Shown piece after piece: positions 37,609 to 49,860 of a DNA stretch of 64,000 bases. The notes under the pieces are model-generated. The model saw only the letters and a list, made by a program, of their open reading frames with translations. It made no database searches and had not been told where the DNA came from. The position numbers and the translations under genes are program-made. The stretch covers positions 434,001-498,000 of the forward strand of contig JAQFVV010006273.1 in the NCBI GenBank assembly GCA_028023455.1. Reading direction: 5' to 3'. Every line of letters begins with the position of its first letter. Within the stretch, counting starts at the first letter, position 1. The DNA is from Epiperipatus broadwayi (taxonomy: Eukaryota > Onychophora > Udeonychophora > Euonychophora > Peripatidae).

Positions 37609-39400
37609 CAAAACTGAATGTAATTTGAAAGTTTTATAATCTAGAACTTTTGTATTAATCAGCAAAAAAGTTCGCGCGATATAAATTGAATTTTTTTAAA
37701 TTGTTTAAACTGGTAATTTCTTAAATTATTCCCTTCTCTCAGTATTTGACTAATGTATTGTTGGCGTGGCATATTTTTTTTGTGGATTAGGATAAATAGT
37801 CGCTCTTGATTTTTATCTTTTTTTTTTAAAAGAATGAACCAACATATCGAATTCCAGAACATATTATCTATAATTTCCTCTAGTGATAAAATTTCTTTAA
37901 TTTTTTACATAAATAGAAACCAATAAGATCCTAAAATATCTGCCTTCATAACAAATTTAATAATTATACACTATGCAATGTTAAGCAACTTATATAATTT
38001 GATTGTAACTGATGGCTGAGATAAGATTTCCAAGGGTCTGATTATAAAGATATTTATCTTTATAAATCAGTGTGTAAAAAAAAGTAAATTCTCATTTATA
38101 TCTGAATCATTTTCATAAAATGATGAACTGTACATTTTACAAATTTATTTTTTGTACAAAATTTATTTATCAACAACTATTGTTGTTATGAAACAAGGAA
38201 GAAAAAAATCAAAAATCAGCCAAAGAGAAAAAATAAAATCATTGAATTTAAAATTATGACTTGCCAAGATTCTCATTCCTGATCTGTGTTTTGACTCTTT
38301 TAGAGATTTTGTCTCATTTTTTAGTTATTTTTAGCTCTAAATTGTTCAATATTCAGTTCACTGAGTATTTGTTTTACATATTGATTTTAATGAAGCTGGA
38401 TATTTGCTTTTTACATTTTTTTTTTTTTAATAATACATTTCTGAACTTCAGAAGGCTCCCTAAAACTAGTAGTAATTGTTAATTATTTCTCAATATTTAT
38501 TTTCTCATTGCTTAAATATTTCAATATAAAACTTTAATGGAATTTTTTTATTTTTAATGAAGATACGTTTCACATTATGCTTGCTTATTATTTTGGTTAA
38601 TTAAATTTTGCAATCAATTGTACATTGGTGACATTCCTCTTAGCATCATTAATGCTAATAATTTCTTCTACCATTTTTAGGTAGCAGACATCAGCAACAT
38701 TCTCTTTATTTACTATTCATATATTTGGTTGTTGCTGTAAATAAAGTTTATATTTTGGAATAGTAAAAATATGTTTTTTAATAATTTTTTATTTATTTAA
38801 AAATGTATTTTATCTGGGCCTTAATTGCATAATAATTGGTAAACATCATAGTCTTCTGGTGTTTGTTTGTTATTTTTTTGATCTTTTTCACATTAGAATG
38901 AAATTTTAAAATTAAGTTATAATATATGTAAATTCAATAGAATTGCTTCAAAATTGATATATAACTAAGTTATATCAACCTAATCATTTGAGACACTTAC
39001 CTTTTTATTATGTCAACTAATTTGATAGATATGGAACAGAGGGTAAAATATAAAAAATATTCAATAACTTTACATGTTACCATTAACAATTATTTTTAAA
39101 ACACTCATTTGTTTTAAATAATGCTTGTGAGAGGGCATTAATTTTTTTTCAATTTAATAACATTCTAATTTACTTGGTGTAATTACTTATAGAAATAAAG
39201 AGTAGTTCTAAGCAATATGTGTATAGGGAACATATATACTTTATTTGGTAATCTGTTTCAATTTAATGATTTGATTAAAACTCAAATTAAAAATAAACAT
39301 TTATTATATTTAATAAAAACATAACTTACAAACACAATTTTCATTAGTAAGCAGTTGGACAAGATAATAAGAGTAATCTCTTTAAAAATTAAAAAACAAT
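37609..39400. other. AT-rich noncoding DNA
   Basis: A 73-codon hydrophobic frame at 38261-38482 has no recognisable domain. No other feature was seen. Confidence 0.45.
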
Positions 39401-39700
39401 GGGCAGATGAAATTTCACATTACAAAGGCAAAAAGGCAGTTGCAAAAATCAGTAAGTAAATAAACTTGTCATTTAAAATAGGTTTTCTGTAATCTTTGGA
39501 GTAAAGAAAAATTCTAAAATGCTGTCTTCTTAAACATACAAAATCTTAAAAGCAATTTGGAATGTGCACAAATCTCTCTCCATTATGTAATATTATCAGA
39601 TGATTTTCTGACACTTCTGAATGAAAACAAAAACTTTCACTTTATAGAGGTAAAAAGGCAGTTGGAATGACCAGTAAGTAATAAAAACCTCATTTAAATT
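39401..39700 (+). repeat. Degenerate direct repeat, spacing about 220 bp
   Basis: Two blocks, about 39407-39480 and 39628-39705, share a 'tttcac(a/t)tta' start, then 'gg(c/t)aaaaaggcagttg', 'cagtaagta' and 'ctcatttaaa'. They are noncoding and diverged. Confidence 0.5.
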
Positions 39701-40023
39701 GGAAAAAAATATTTAATTATAAAGAATTAATATATATTATAAATAATGCATTTATATAAATAGTTACTTGCAACAGCTATAACAGTAAATAACAAATAAA
39801 CTTTTAAAAATGCAAGAATAATTTACGGATTTGAGACATTCTATATCATAGATTTTCTTCTACTTTGACATGTATCTATATACATTCAGTGCAATACAAA
39901 AGGAAAATACCACAGAAAATATGACAAATAAAAGTTATTAATATACTTTCATCAAGTGATTTGTGTCAAAAATGTAAGGGCAGCACATTTGACACTTATC
40001 AAATAAACTATAGTAATTTGCTA

Positions 40024-40051
40024 TCTCTCTCTCTCTATATATATATATATA
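40024..40051. repeat. (CT)n(AT)n microsatellite
   Basis: A short compound dinucleotide tract 'ctctctctctctatatat' and onward. Confidence 0.9.
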
Positions 40052-40074
40052 CTAAACAATGATATGCGTAAAAG

Positions 40075-40185
40075 ATTATAGCCTGGGTCAACTGATGAGT
40101 GCTGTTTCAGTCAAAATATGGATCTTGGGGTCACATCTTTGGTCATATGTTTATGATTACACCCCCCTCCACAAGGTGTTAAAAG
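40075..40185 (-). mobile_element. MITE family C fragment, reverse strand
   Basis: 'gggtcaactgatgagtgctg' at 40084 is the reverse complement of the family C internal landmark (cagca(c/t)tcatcagttga), followed by 'ggtcatatgtttatgat' from the right-hand side of the family. Only the core and one side survive. Confidence 0.5.
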
Positions 40186-43100
40186 CAGATAGAAACCAGT
40201 CCCTACTTTGCATGAGAATGTTGTAGTGAAAATTGCACTGCAGAAATATTATTAAGTGAATAATCCCTAGTCTAATGAATGACTAACAAAATTATTAATA
40301 TAGTAGTCAAATAATTCTAGCAATTGATAATCTTTGATTGTAAGCAAATTCATGCCGAGACATTTTCTCTACTATCTGTTTCTAATCCATAAGAGAATAA
40401 AATATAAATTTTCTAATTTACAATAAAATATATTTCTTCCAAATAGATCCATATAATTTAATTAAATTCCTCCCCTTTTTTTCATTGATTTTGTTACATC
40501 TTTCTTTCTTATTCAGAATTATATGCATGTACATATTAATAATATTAATGAAATATCAAGAGACCGTTTATCAAAGCTAAACAAAAAGTAATTCACAATC
40601 TATGTGTAAATGTTGTATAGAGACTTATATTTAAAATTGTAAATATAATTATTTTATAAAAATATATGTAACATAAAAAAAACTTCAAATAAAATCTAAT
40701 AAAATTAAGTTGCGGTTTTGGAAATAGCTAAATAACATTTATTAGTGATTAACTATATTGCTATTGTAGACAAAAATAAAGAATGAAAATAAACACTTCA
40801 GAGAAAGAAAAACAAAATAACAAAAGAGAAAAGACAATTTAAATAGATGAGGAGCTCAGAAACATTCATTTTTATTGCTAGAAATTTCCAATTTTCTTAA
40901 CTATAAAAAAAATGACATCAACTACCCATGCAATAATTGATAGGAAATATCCGAATGCCATTTACCACTGTAGGCATGAAAGTGTATTGGGGCTTATTAT
41001 AGGCCATATCAGTCTACATTACTTTGATAAACCTTAGAATAACAAAACTGTGTCAAGAATACATAATGCCATGTATATATATTTCTATCTTGCCAAATGA
41101 TACTTTTTGGTGATCCTTAATTAAAAATGTTTGCTACTAATTGATCTTTATTGCATGATGTGAACACAGCAAGAAATTGATACAATTACAGATGATTATG
41201 ATGGTGCAATTAATTATTACAACAATATGGCCATTGTACCTCAAGAGATAAGAAAAATTGTTTCTTATAAATTATACTATATACAAAGCCATAAAAGTAG
41301 TCATCTTACTTTGTTATTCAGGACAAAAGATTATTGAAATAGTTAACTAAGTGTATTAACTGGAATAGCCTAAGTATGGACATATGAAATAATTATTTAG
41401 CTAACCGTTGTTTTTAAATACATTGCTTGGTTACATTCCTGTAATAGATGCTCATCCAGGGGGAAAAGATTTAGATAATTTGATTCATCAGAAAACTTGG
41501 CATTGTTTTACAATTGCAGTAACCTATAAAAATTACATCTTCGTTTTATAAAAGTATAAATGATATTACGCAATAAAATTATAATTCGCCTATATAATTC
41601 ATGCACTAAACTAACAATGATTAAAATCATAAAGTTTTAATAGCAACAAATATATATTTATCCTAAATATTTTACAAAAAAAAAAAATAAGAAAAAGAAG
41701 AAAGTATATCAGATTTGTTTATATTGTATATAATTTATTTAATTTTAGAAAAAAAATTATCTTAAACTACTAAATTTATTATCAGTTTTAAATTATTATA
41801 TTTATAGTAATAAAAAATCATTATAATATTTCCACATCTTTATAATGTACTATATATAAATCGTGTGAAGATACGTTAAAAATGGTCTGTAAGCATAAGT
41901 GTATCCGCAGATCCTATGTAAAATATTTTTCAAGAATGTTTCGATTTTTTTTTATTCGCACATTCACTCATACACAAACGAATTATAAAAAGGAAAATTG
42001 TCTTATTTATAGTACAGACATTTTTTTTAACGTCGAAAAACAAATTGAATTTTATTTGTTTATTAGCGTTTTATTTAGATCCTTTTCTCTGATTGAATTA
42101 AACTTGAACACAATCCCGAGCAGCACTCGACGAGTCTTTCTCTTTTTAGTCTGATTCGGAAGAGATACAAAAAAAAAAGAAAAAAAAGAATTATCTGGAA
42201 ACTTTCAAAAGAATTTTATCAAATTAAAAAAATAAAGTATAAATGCAATCTAAATTTATTTATTTATTTTAAGTCAATACAAAAAAGCAAAAGAAAATAA
42301 ATATAGAAGAAAAATTATACTGTAAAATATATAGTTCTCATTTTAGGATACATCCTTTTTTTTTTATTTAACAAAATAATAAAAAACAACATAAATTATC
42401 AATCTTTTGACTTTATAAATTTTTCTTCAACAAAGGCCATCTTTTAAAAAGAAGGGGAAAAAAGAGAAAAAAATAAAAATAAGTAACAAATGAAACGGAT
42501 TGTTAATAAAGAGCAAGCAGCAGATGGTTGGAACTTCTGTTAGAACACCAGTTGAGTGTTGTGTAGCATTATACCCGAACCCCAGGGACAGCAACTCAAT
42601 ACATACCAGTTAGTCAGTGTTTATTGAAGAACTCTGGCTATCAAAAGAAATATACAAGAATTAAAGAATAAACACAGTGACCTTGTAAAAAAAAAAAAAA
42701 AATAATGCTAATGGGTCTCAAAGACAAAAGTGAAAAATGTGATTATTGATCAACAAAATATACACACATAAGTAATGAAAATTATTATCTGAAAGAATTA
42801 AGATTTTTATATACTGAATTAACATCAGATTAGATGGTAATTTTTAAAAAAAAAATATTTAAATATATTTATTTCACTGAGAAAATGGATGAATACAATT
42901 ATAAGTCACTTTTAAAAAATTATATTAAAGCACAATCTTTTATAATAAAAAAATCTACTTATTGAAATTAAAATGTTAATGGAATACATTTGGATTAGAA
43001 AGTAAAAAAAAAAGCAAACAATTGTTAGGTTATTGTTTTTGTCATAACATTGTATCATTTATGTGCAAGTGTTGTATAAGCATATGTTATATTTGGAGAT

Positions 43101-43559
43101 AGTAGCAAAGTTTATAATCTTAAATTTTTTTCTGTTTTAAGTAAGTGTACATTTTTATTTATAAGTTATTAATATTAATTTTTATATAAAATATTGCTAT
43201 TTCTTGCACATCATGAATATTTTATTAAATTAGCTCTAAATCAGTGGAGATAACACTTTAATTTTGGGATATTGCTTGCTAGCCTCATCACTACATATTC
43301 TAGCTAATAAATAATTTCGTTTTTGAGGAAAATATATATATATATCTTAAAATTTATAATAATTTTAAAATTTTAATTATTTAATAATTAAAACTATCAA
43401 AAAAAAGGATATATCTCAATATATTAAAATAATAAACACTCAATATATAATCTAGTAATAATAAATATCATTACATATAGAAATATTTGCTATATAAAGG
43501 AAAAAATTAAAAGAGAATTAATGATTTACCAACAAATATCTGCAGAAAGATCAAGGGGG
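40186..43559. other. AT-rich noncoding DNA
   Basis: No gene was recognised. The patch at 42520-42680 is less AT-rich ('cccgaaccccagggacag') and could be part of a solo LTR or other repeat, but no partner exists in the window. A 90-codon frame at 41882-42154 has no domain. Confidence 0.45.
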
Positions 43560-43850
43560 AAATGAATAGCTAATAAAAAAAATTGAGAAATAATGAATAA
43601 AGAAAACATCATAATAATTGAAGTCAAAATAAGACAATTGGAATGGTAGGGACATATAAAGAGGATGTCTCAGAAAAGATTATTAAAACAAATATTAAAA
43701 AGGTTATGCAAACTTAAAAAAATAATGTCCAAAATGGAGTAGGAAAAAAAGGAATAGAGAAATTAGAGAAAAAATAATGGAAAACATTTAAGGACAAACG
43801 GTCAAGCATGGTAATTGAGAACCAGAAGATGTATATATAACATTAAAATA
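43560..43850 (+). pseudogene. LINE reverse transcriptase C-terminal remnant
   Basis: Around 43613-43700 the translation gives IIIIEVKIRQLEW, a stop, then GHIKRMSQKRLLKQILK. This matches the conserved C-terminal end of many non-LTR retrotransposon ORF2 proteins (R.L.W.GH..RM...R), including RTE-like ones. It is followed by a lysine/arginine-rich broken stretch. The catalytic RT motifs are absent, and only the last roughly 80 codons are left. The family cannot be assigned. Confidence 0.55.
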
Positions 43851-45139
43851 ACTAAAATTGGTAAATAATTTTTAAAAGTTTGGTTTGCATTAGAAACCTC
43901 CTTGTTTTCTTACTATCAATGCAAACACATGTATACACTCGCACACTGAACACAAAAGGTAGTAAATAAAAAGAAAGAATTCTAAATGGACTAATATAGG
44001 ACATTCCTTCATACAAAAAAGTAAATGAAAAAAAAATATTTATTACATTCATCAACTGCTTGCTAGTATAGCTTTTGTAGATAATCATTTCTTAACCTAT
44101 AATTGGATGACTTTTAAGATTAAATATGAGCTAGCTTCTTGAAAAATATCTTAAAAAACTCCAGATACCTAAAATAATTTTGAAATTCGTTCACATTTAG
44201 TAAGTTCATGGAAAAAATAAACTGCTCACTCATGTATATATATATTGTGGAAGGGGGGGATTAAAAATTTCATTTAAAAAAATTGTAACAACTATGATTG
44301 TCAAAGTTTTTTTTGCTGAAATTAATAAATATAAACAGTAGTAGGTTGAAAAATTTTAACAATTGTTTTCTAAATAAAATAAAACCTTGTTTGTGCATAT
44401 ATTTATTCTACGTTCTACAGATTGTCAAAAAAAAAAAAAAACAAGACTACAGTTCAATTATATCTATACTATTTCGTTCTGCACGTTATTAAAAATCAGG
44501 AACAATAAATATTATATAAAATACTCTTTTAATACTTAGACAAACAGGTATAAATTTGATATTTTTAAAAATATACATACCCCCCCCCCCACACACACAC
44601 ACACATACTTTAATTAAACACTATTTAGAATAAAGACTATATCTACAATATTTAACAAAAAATAGAATAATGCAGTTATGGCAATAATGAAAAAGACAAT
44701 TGAGTAATAAAGTGAGAGCATATTTATATATATATGTATTACATTCAAATTTAAGTGTCTATATGTGGATATATTTATTCAAAGATTCAATCAAAAAAAA
44801 TATCTTTCTTCATTCATCCTCTGATAAAAATTGATAGTGATGATAATAAAAAGCAAAAGATATGTCATATACACATGTTTGTAGAAATAGTTTGTGGTGA
44901 ATTGTATAATCGCAATAATAGCAACATGTTATGAATTAGAAAATCAAACACTTAATTAAATCAGCCCAAAGTACAAAATAAATAATGGAAGCAATTCTGC
45001 CAAACCTAAAAATCTGTGATATACTTTAATTCTGAATGTATATAAAAGTTTCTTATTTACAGTAAATAGCTTTGATGTTACTTCTTTTGATAGAAATTTC
45101 ACATTGATTTAGTACATTGACATTATTGTTTATCATACA
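43851..45139. other. AT-rich noncoding DNA with C10(CA)n tract
   Basis: A run of C followed by (AC)n lies at 44581-44606. No other feature is supported. Confidence 0.5.
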
Positions 45140-45470
45140 GGCAAAACATCCCATATAGTAGCACCTCTTAATGCAATCCAGAGTAATCAATGGATACAGG
45201 AAGGTGTCTATTCATCCAATATCCCCAGACTAGTTTTTAGCTTGTGGTTTTTATCAGAGAGGAGCCTTGGATCTGAGATCATTCCACCTAGATCTTAGGA
45301 TCTAATGCAACCTTCCAACAGTCATCTTTTACTTTTTTTTTTTTTAGCTAACTATAAAGTTTTGAGTCCAAAATGAAAACATGTTTTCAAGCTAGCTCAT
45401 TAGTTTGTATAGATTTGAACTCAGTTTATCATTCACATTTTTTGGTGTCTTAGGTTCTTATAACCAGTCA
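45140..45470 (+). mobile_element. MITE family D, truncated copy
   Basis: It begins 'aggcaaaacatcccatatag' and continues 'agagtaatcaatggatac', 'catccaatatccccagac', 'gaggagccttggatctgag', 'cacctagatcttaggatcta', parallel to 45561-45755. The part to about 45430 ('gagtccaaaatgaaa', 'aagctagctcattagtttg') also matches 45790-45860. The outer terminal repeats are missing. The complete copy follows about 40 bp later in the same orientation, giving a direct tandem arrangement. Confidence 0.7.
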
Positions 45471-45510
45471 CCATAATCCTTTTGGGCAGGATTGGTACTA
45501 AACCATCAAA

Positions 45511-45977
45511 CATTACATGATCATCATTCTTTATGCTTACCCAAGCTGTTTTTCACAGAGGCAAAACTCTCCATACAGTGGCACTACACAGTGCAAGCCA
45601 GAGTAATCAATGGGTGCAGGAAGATTTGTGCATAAAATTTCTACCTAGTGCCTATTCATTCAATATCTCCAGACTAGTTTCTCACTTGTGGCTTTCATCA
45701 GTGAGGAGCCTTGGATCTGAGAGCACTGCACCTAGATCTTAGGATCTAATATAACTCTCCAGAAGCCACCTTTTACTTTTTTATATAACAATAAAGCCTT
45801 GAGTCCAAAATGAAACCACAATAATGTTTTCAAGCTAAACTCATTAGTTTGTATAGATCTGAACTCAGTTCAGCATCCATTGATTATTATGACTTGCACT
45901 GAGTGGCACTACTGTGTAGAGTGTTTCCTCTGTGGTAAACAGGTTGTGTAAGCATAAAGAATGGTAATCATGTGACA
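45511..45977. mobile_element. MITE family D, complete copy with long TIRs
   Basis: The left end (45511-45620: 'acatgatcatcattctttat', 'cacagaggcaaaactct', 'agtggcactacacagtgcaa', 'taatcaatgg') pairs with the right end (45872-45977: 'catccattgatta', 'ttgcactgagtggcacta', 'cctctgtgg', 'agcataaagaatggtaatca'). The terminal inverted repeats are about 105 bp with mismatches. The interior holds the unit shared with 12631-12990. The element is about 465 bp and noncoding. No unambiguous target duplication could be read, so the superfamily is open. Confidence 0.8.
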
Positions 45978-47659
45978 TTATTGTTTACTGAGACATTCTT
46001 TTTGTTCATATTTTTAACTCACAAATTTCATATTTTTTTAATTTTCACTAATTACTTATCATACATTATGGAAATAGCTTTAGACATTCAGAAACAGAAA
46101 CAATCCTAATATAATTTTTTTTTTGTCATTTTACCTTTTCACAAATTGATAAATTCATTCCGTTTAGATATATATATATGTATACAATATATATATATAT
46201 ATTTCCCCCTATTTAATTTTATCAGATAAACAAAGCACTTCATGACTTCCTTTAGACTTGTCATTAATTTTAGTTTTGTACTTTAGGATCATTTGAAATG
46301 AATTTTTACTTTTCAAATTTGTAGCAGTAATACATTATGAGTGCAACTGATGGTGATGGGATCACAATAACATCATTATGGGTGCAAGCAAGCACAATGG
46401 CTTTTGCTATATGGACAAATAAAATGTACTTGAAATTTATTAATTTCTATTTGCTTCTCATTTTTTTCAGATTGCAGATTATTGATTTAGTGGATTTTGA
46501 AAATTTTAATGATTTAAAGCAATTTGAAATACAGAAAATTCAAATAATAAAAAATATATTCATTTATATTTTATATTCCATATATTGCTTCTCATAGTTC
46601 AATTATAATTTGATATATCAATTTTTAACTCAAACTGCTCTTTTTTCAATATGATCTACTGTCATTAAATCTACTAGGTGAAAAGTTAAATTTTATTTCA
46701 TACTGTTCAAATTATATTTATTAAATTGGAATTCAAGATTTTGATAACAATTTGATGACTATAATTTCTTAAAACTTTTCTGCCTCCTTTTTTGTATAAT
46801 AAAACGATTCTATTACTTTTAGCTCTGTCATTATTCATTTGATTGAAGTGTGATTTTAAAATCTTTAAATATTGTGCATGAACAGAATAAAGGACATTGT
46901 CAAAGTAACATAACCAAATATCTATATAGTTACAAGATGGAACAGTCCATTATAGGGCAAATACCCAATAACTCTTTATAAAAAAAATAGCGATGTTGAA
47001 GGCATTGCTCATAAAGCTTGTCAACTGCTTGTTCTAGAGAATTTTAGGTTTTCCATTCATGTATGACTTATTTATTAACCAACATTAGACAGCTAACTAG
47101 CTTGTTTACAAGTCAATTATCTAAAAATAAAAACCCTAAGTTAATTTTGCACCTGAATAATGTTATAATTTATTTGATCTCATGATCTCCAACTCTTTTT
47201 CTAATGCTTATACTTCTTATGAATTTTCAAGCAGTAAACCAATCAATTATTTATTTAATATAATTTTTTACAAGATTTTGTTAGATTATTAATATGTATG
47301 GTTCTTGTTTTATTTAGCCAAATATTGAAATTATTTAAAAATATTTTCTATAAAATTATTTTTTTAAAAAAATTAATGAAAAATTAAATGTATTAAGACT
47401 GCTTCATAATATTTTTATTGAATAATATCCTATCTATAAGATCATTTTTTAAAATTAAAAATCAGGTTTATACTTATATTATAAATGGTTTTATGTAAAC
47501 ATAATTTTTTATTTTTGCTTGTCATTATAAAATAGACAACTCCACAATTGTCTTATATAATATACTCTACAAATGTGTTAACAAAATATGAAAAGATCAA
47601 GATTCCATTGTTAAAATTTTCATCTCAAAGTGATAATTGTGACTATGAATGTAGCAGTC
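45978..47659. other. AT-rich noncoding DNA
   Basis: An 86-codon frame at 46337-46597 carries no recognisable domain. Nothing else was supported. Confidence 0.45.
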
Positions 47660-48270
47660 TATATTCTTATACTAAGAAAGTATGCAATTGTGTTATGTCT
47701 GCTATCATATGAAAACATGTTTGAACTTTTGTCTTCAACTGTAACTGAATCTTCTTCAAGTTAATCATAAAAGAAATAATATGACAGAATCTTTGATACC
47801 ACAAGTGATGTACAAAGTCATAATTCATTTTTTTAAAACAAGGAGACACTATTACATTTTCTCATAAAGTCTATGGTATTTAATTACTAAATAATAAAGC
47901 AATTGGACTGATTACACATAAGATACCAATCAACATCTTTAACAATGGTATTTCTATTTGTCACATCTGATCTCAATGAATTCATTTTTATAGATTTATC
48001 ATATTTTTTCATTTGGTCAAACATGGATCTATATAGTTTCCTAGTAAAAATAAAAGTGCCATACTCAAAAAGATACATTAAAAAAAAGTTTCATTGTATA
48101 TAGAATGAAGTACAGAATGATCTTGAAAGTCTCTAAAATTTGTACAACTTTTGTAAATACAATATTTGAAATACTTCTAATTAAATAAATGTATGTAGTT
48201 AGATTGATAAGAATGTAATTTTGGATTGCAGCAACATTTGTATCAATACTAAAAAGAAATTCTCTCACTC
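47660..48270 (-). pseudogene. piggyBac-like transposase remnant
   Basis: Reverse-strand frames (48268-48065, 48078-47887, 47849-47667) line up by eye with the DDE domain of piggyBac transposases. LFSIDTNVAA and QNYI resemble the first-aspartate region (.SIDE.M..FKG....YI). KVVQILETFK resembles the helix before the second aspartate. EYGTFIFTRKLYRSMFDQ corresponds to the conserved .GT.R.NRK segment, and KKYDKSIKMNS to TIVKDVDWYLMC corresponds to the following strand with its W.D. The third frame keeps a WYQRF segment like the piggyBac helical C-terminus. Frames overlap or break at 48070 and 47860, and the catalytic second Asp is not readable, so it is dead. A cut-and-paste transposase acting on TTAA sites is the ancestral role. 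No terminal repeats were found. Confidence 0.5.
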
Positions 48271-48841
48271 AGTGTGTTAATAATATGACAATAGCTTTAG
48301 TTTCACATGACAGCAATATAATGATCTACAGGAAAAGACAGAATGTAAGCTAGCATAAAAACAGGTAGCTTTTATACCATAATGAACACAAGAAATAACT
48401 AACATGAATATTATTGTAAATAAAGCTGGGGAATTTCAATAAACACTGTGTCCCTGCTATTAGAAAGCTTCTGATACTCTGTTCATGATAACTTCTAGAA
48501 AGCACGGTTAGATATGGGATATTCTCCACCTTAGGTATTGCTGCTCTCTTTCTTATACAACAGACAAAAAGCTAGAGTAAATACCACAAATATATTTAGA
48601 TGTTTTCAAGTGGCTAAAAGAATGAGATAGGTCTTAATATTTTTACTTTGATTATTCAATATTGTAGTACAGACAGCAATTAGAGAAGTTTTTCATGTTT
48701 TTCAAGTGGATTATGTATTTAAAGAAGATGATTATGTTATTTGTTATATGCATACTATATAGTTTTAATTGTACCAGCAAAGAAAGAACTACAGGAACTA
48801 ATAGTTGTATGTATATATTGGTCTATTTCCATAATCTATTA
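48271..48841. other. AT-rich noncoding DNA
   Basis: Upstream of the piggyBac-like remnant no further transposase-like translation was recognised. Confidence 0.45.
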
Positions 48842-49125
48842 TGAGTGTTGAATGTCTTTAAAAAAAATTAACTTTATTTAAATATTCCAAGTACATTCAA
48901 CTATTAATAATAGCACACCGGTTTCATTTTGAGAGGTATTATTCTCTCTTCTTCTTGAGGTGTTGCTGGCATGACCAGTAGGAGTATTAGCATACAAATC
49001 GAACTGGGACTCTTAGATTCTTGAGTATTGAATTTTAAAGCAACACACTAACCAACTGAGCCACAATTGAATGTATTTGGAATATTTAAATAAAGTTATA
49101 TTTTTCTAAAGACATTCAATACTCA
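48842..49125. mobile_element. TIR element with a tRNA-like core
   Basis: Arms 48842-48900 and 49067-49125 (59 bp each) are inverted repeats with only a few mismatches. The outer ends are 'tgagtgttgaatgtcttta' and its inverse 'aaagacattcaatactca'. TA lies just outside both ends (48840-48841 and 49126-49127), as for Tc1/mariner-type insertions. The interior on the reverse strand is tRNA-like: TGGCTCAGTTGG (49065-49054) fits box A exactly, and about 55 bases on AGTTCGATT resembles box B. A short repeat of the terminal motif ('gagtattgaattttaaag') occurs inside at 49023. Either a tRNA-type SINE landed in a MITE, or the family carries its own Pol III promoter-like core. Confidence 0.75.
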
Positions 49126-49159
49126 TATCAGAAGATGGAAAGAGTCCAACGAGTAAATA

Positions 49160-49860
49160 CAATTAAAACACCATCATCATAAACATTCACAAAATCACAG
49201 GAACTTCTAGATGATTTAATAAAGAAGGAATAAAGTATGGATTAAACAAGAGTAATGTGATTGGATGGAGAAACAGTAGAGCTAAAAATGAATAGTGATT
49301 TTCTAGATCAGTTGTCAGAGTTTGCGTATTTGGGTTTCAGAATAAATCAAGATGGAATATCATACAAAGATAAATGCAAACATTAGTGTAGGCATATGGA
49401 AAAACAGAAGCATAAGCTTGTGATTAAGTGGACATTATTGAAAGCTTTGACATGGTCCCATCTCATATGGACATTGAAAAAGTAGGAGAGACCAAAAAAT
49501 TGACACTTTTGAAATGGGTTTTAGAAGAAGGCTTACCATACCTTGGACAGCTAAGAAAACTAATGAATGAGTTTGAGAAAAAGTAGCTACAAAAAGATAA
49601 CTGGTGGAGATGGGTAAAAATGAAGAAAATTACAATATTTTGAACATGCAGCAAGGTAGATTAGCACACTTGAAAAGGATATCATGTTTGTTATGATAAA
49701 TGGATAGGATAAAGAGAATGACTACAACTGGCATGGATAGATAACATGATGGGACTGACAATTTTGGAGGCATACTAAAATGCAGAGAATAGTCTGGAGG
49801 CAGTTCATCCATACTGTCATCTATCGTCGCATTGATAGATCAGGTGGATGATTATGAATT
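49160..49860 (+). pseudogene. LINE reverse transcriptase C-terminal third
   Basis: The translation from about 49312 gives LSEFAYLGFRINQDG, the conserved strand after the RT thumb in many LINEs (..F.YLG..I..DG). Later segments, in changing frames, are KRISCL and then W/R-DNMMGLTILEA, equivalent to the common C-terminal (R)W.DN...W.G...EA segment. These are followed by a NRVWRQFIHTVIYR-type stretch (about 49784-49825) and SGG at the end. Several stops and frameshifts are present. The 3' end reaches 'gatgattatgaatta' at about 49860 with no clear tail. It is the same general group as the RTE-like remnant at 8.5-10.4 kb, but a different family by sequence. Confidence 0.65.
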
